From NCBI RefSeq assembly GCF_900102925.1, contig NZ_FNKI01000001.1, positions 372,001 through 436,000 on the forward strand: a stretch of 64,000 bases of DNA, given 5' to 3'. This document shows, piece by piece, positions 63,750 to 64,000 of the stretch. The DNA is from Flagellimonas zhangzhouensis (GTDB lineage: Bacteria > Bacteroidota > Bacteroidia > Flavobacteriales > Flavobacteriaceae). Position 1 is the first letter of the stretch; each line of letters begins with the position of its first letter. The translations under genes were made by a program, and so were the position numbers. Below the pieces are notes generated by a model, which was given only the letters and a program-made list of their open reading frames with translations, was not told the origin of the DNA and made no database searches.

Positions 63750-64000
63750 ATGAAAGACAACCTTAAATTTTGTGTTTTTGGAGGAGGAAGCTGGGGAACG
63801 GCCATCGTTAAAATGTTGACGGAAAACTTAGATCAAGCGGGTTGGTATATGCGAAGTGATTCTGCCATTCGCCATATTGAAAAAGAGGGTCACAATCCTA
63901 ATTATTTAAGCTCTGTGGAGTTTGATGTGGCTCAACTTGAACTTAGTCATGATATCAATAAAATGGCAGCTGAATCGGATGTGCTTATTTTTGCTATTCC
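63750..64000 (+). CDS. gpsA: Glycerol-3-phosphate dehydrogenase [NAD(P)+], 3' end missing
   Basis: This enzyme reduces dihydroxyacetone phosphate to sn-glycerol-3-phosphate for phospholipid synthesis. The window holds only the first 83 codons. The N-terminal dinucleotide-binding signature FCVFGGGSWGTAIVKML (residues about 7-23, GxGxWGxA type) is followed by NPNYLSSVEF, matching the H/N-x-x-YL region of GpsA, and by ESDVLIFAIP, the second beta strand of the Rossmann fold, where the sequence stops. The frame is open to the right edge. It lies 125 bases from the divergent two-repeat lipoprotein gene. Confidence 0.93.
   Translation, partial: MKDNLKFCVFGGGSWGTAIVKMLTENLDQAGWYMRSDSAIRHIEKEGHNPNYLSSVEFDVAQLELSHDINKMAAESDVLIFAI

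Overview
The window looks like chromosomal core sequence from a marine member of the Flavobacteriaceae (Bacteroidota), possibly near Muricauda/Flagellimonas; that placement is inferred. The reasons are: four TonB-dependent receptors (TBDTs), many SPII lipoproteins and QxxxK-type signal peptides, Bacteroidota-only families (DUF5689, DUF3108, DUF3124, Ig-like lipoproteins), a long (1133 aa) IleS, several matches to the Bacteroidota promoter pattern TTG-N17..23-TAnnTTTG, and low-to-moderate GC. I see no phage, insertion sequence, CRISPR array, tRNA or rRNA. The window cuts a TBDT at its left edge and gpsA at its right edge.

Layout. 1-8.2 kb: end of a TBDT, a DUF1801 protein beside the decayed tail of an effector-binding-domain gene, a run of three exported hydrolases (M20 amidohydrolase, metallophosphoesterase, M28 peptidase), an SdpR/SdpI pair with a palindromic operator, and a DUF3124 lipoprotein. 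8.2-19.4 kb: fhs, glyS, a coiled-coil membrane protein, comF, an Ig-like lipoprotein, a katG-ankyrin-nitrilase run with a terminator inside it, and a SYLF protein. 19.4-28 kb: a TBDT with a DUF5689/lamin-tail lipoprotein, divergent from a secreted endonuclease/exonuclease/phosphatase-fold protein (a candidate nucleic-acid or phosphodiester scavenging locus), then a second TBDT that appears to be highly expressed. 28-37.3 kb: the tight run DUF3108-tryptophan dioxygenase-M23 peptidase-pgi, then uvrC-patatin. Between these two runs is a compact stretch of three consecutive hairpins, the last a terminator, that may be an independent ~100-nt small RNA.

37.3-50 kb: a 29-codon membrane micro-ORF, 5-formyl-THF cyclo-ligase, the ileS-dksA-like-lspA cluster, a helical lipoprotein, recO followed by a heme/hemoglobin-type TBDT, gdhA, and metB with an overlapping divergent promoter pair. 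50-64 kb: DinB proteins, an ArsC/Spx-like gene overlapping an EamA permease, thioesterase, nitronate monooxygenase, YheT hydrolase, a cytochrome c lipoprotein, a cluster of small envelope proteins (lipocalin-like, META, META fusion), a SulP transporter, a PhyH dioxygenase divergent from an AraC regulator, a duplicated-domain lipoprotein and the start of gpsA.

Small palindromic repeats sit in several intergenic gaps, three of them between converging genes. Most of the window is ordinary housekeeping and envelope biology. The items most worth following are the candidate small RNA at 32995-33097, the receptor/lamin-tail/nuclease locus at 19.4-24.7 kb, the gene remnant at 2254-2385 and the micro-ORF at 37646.
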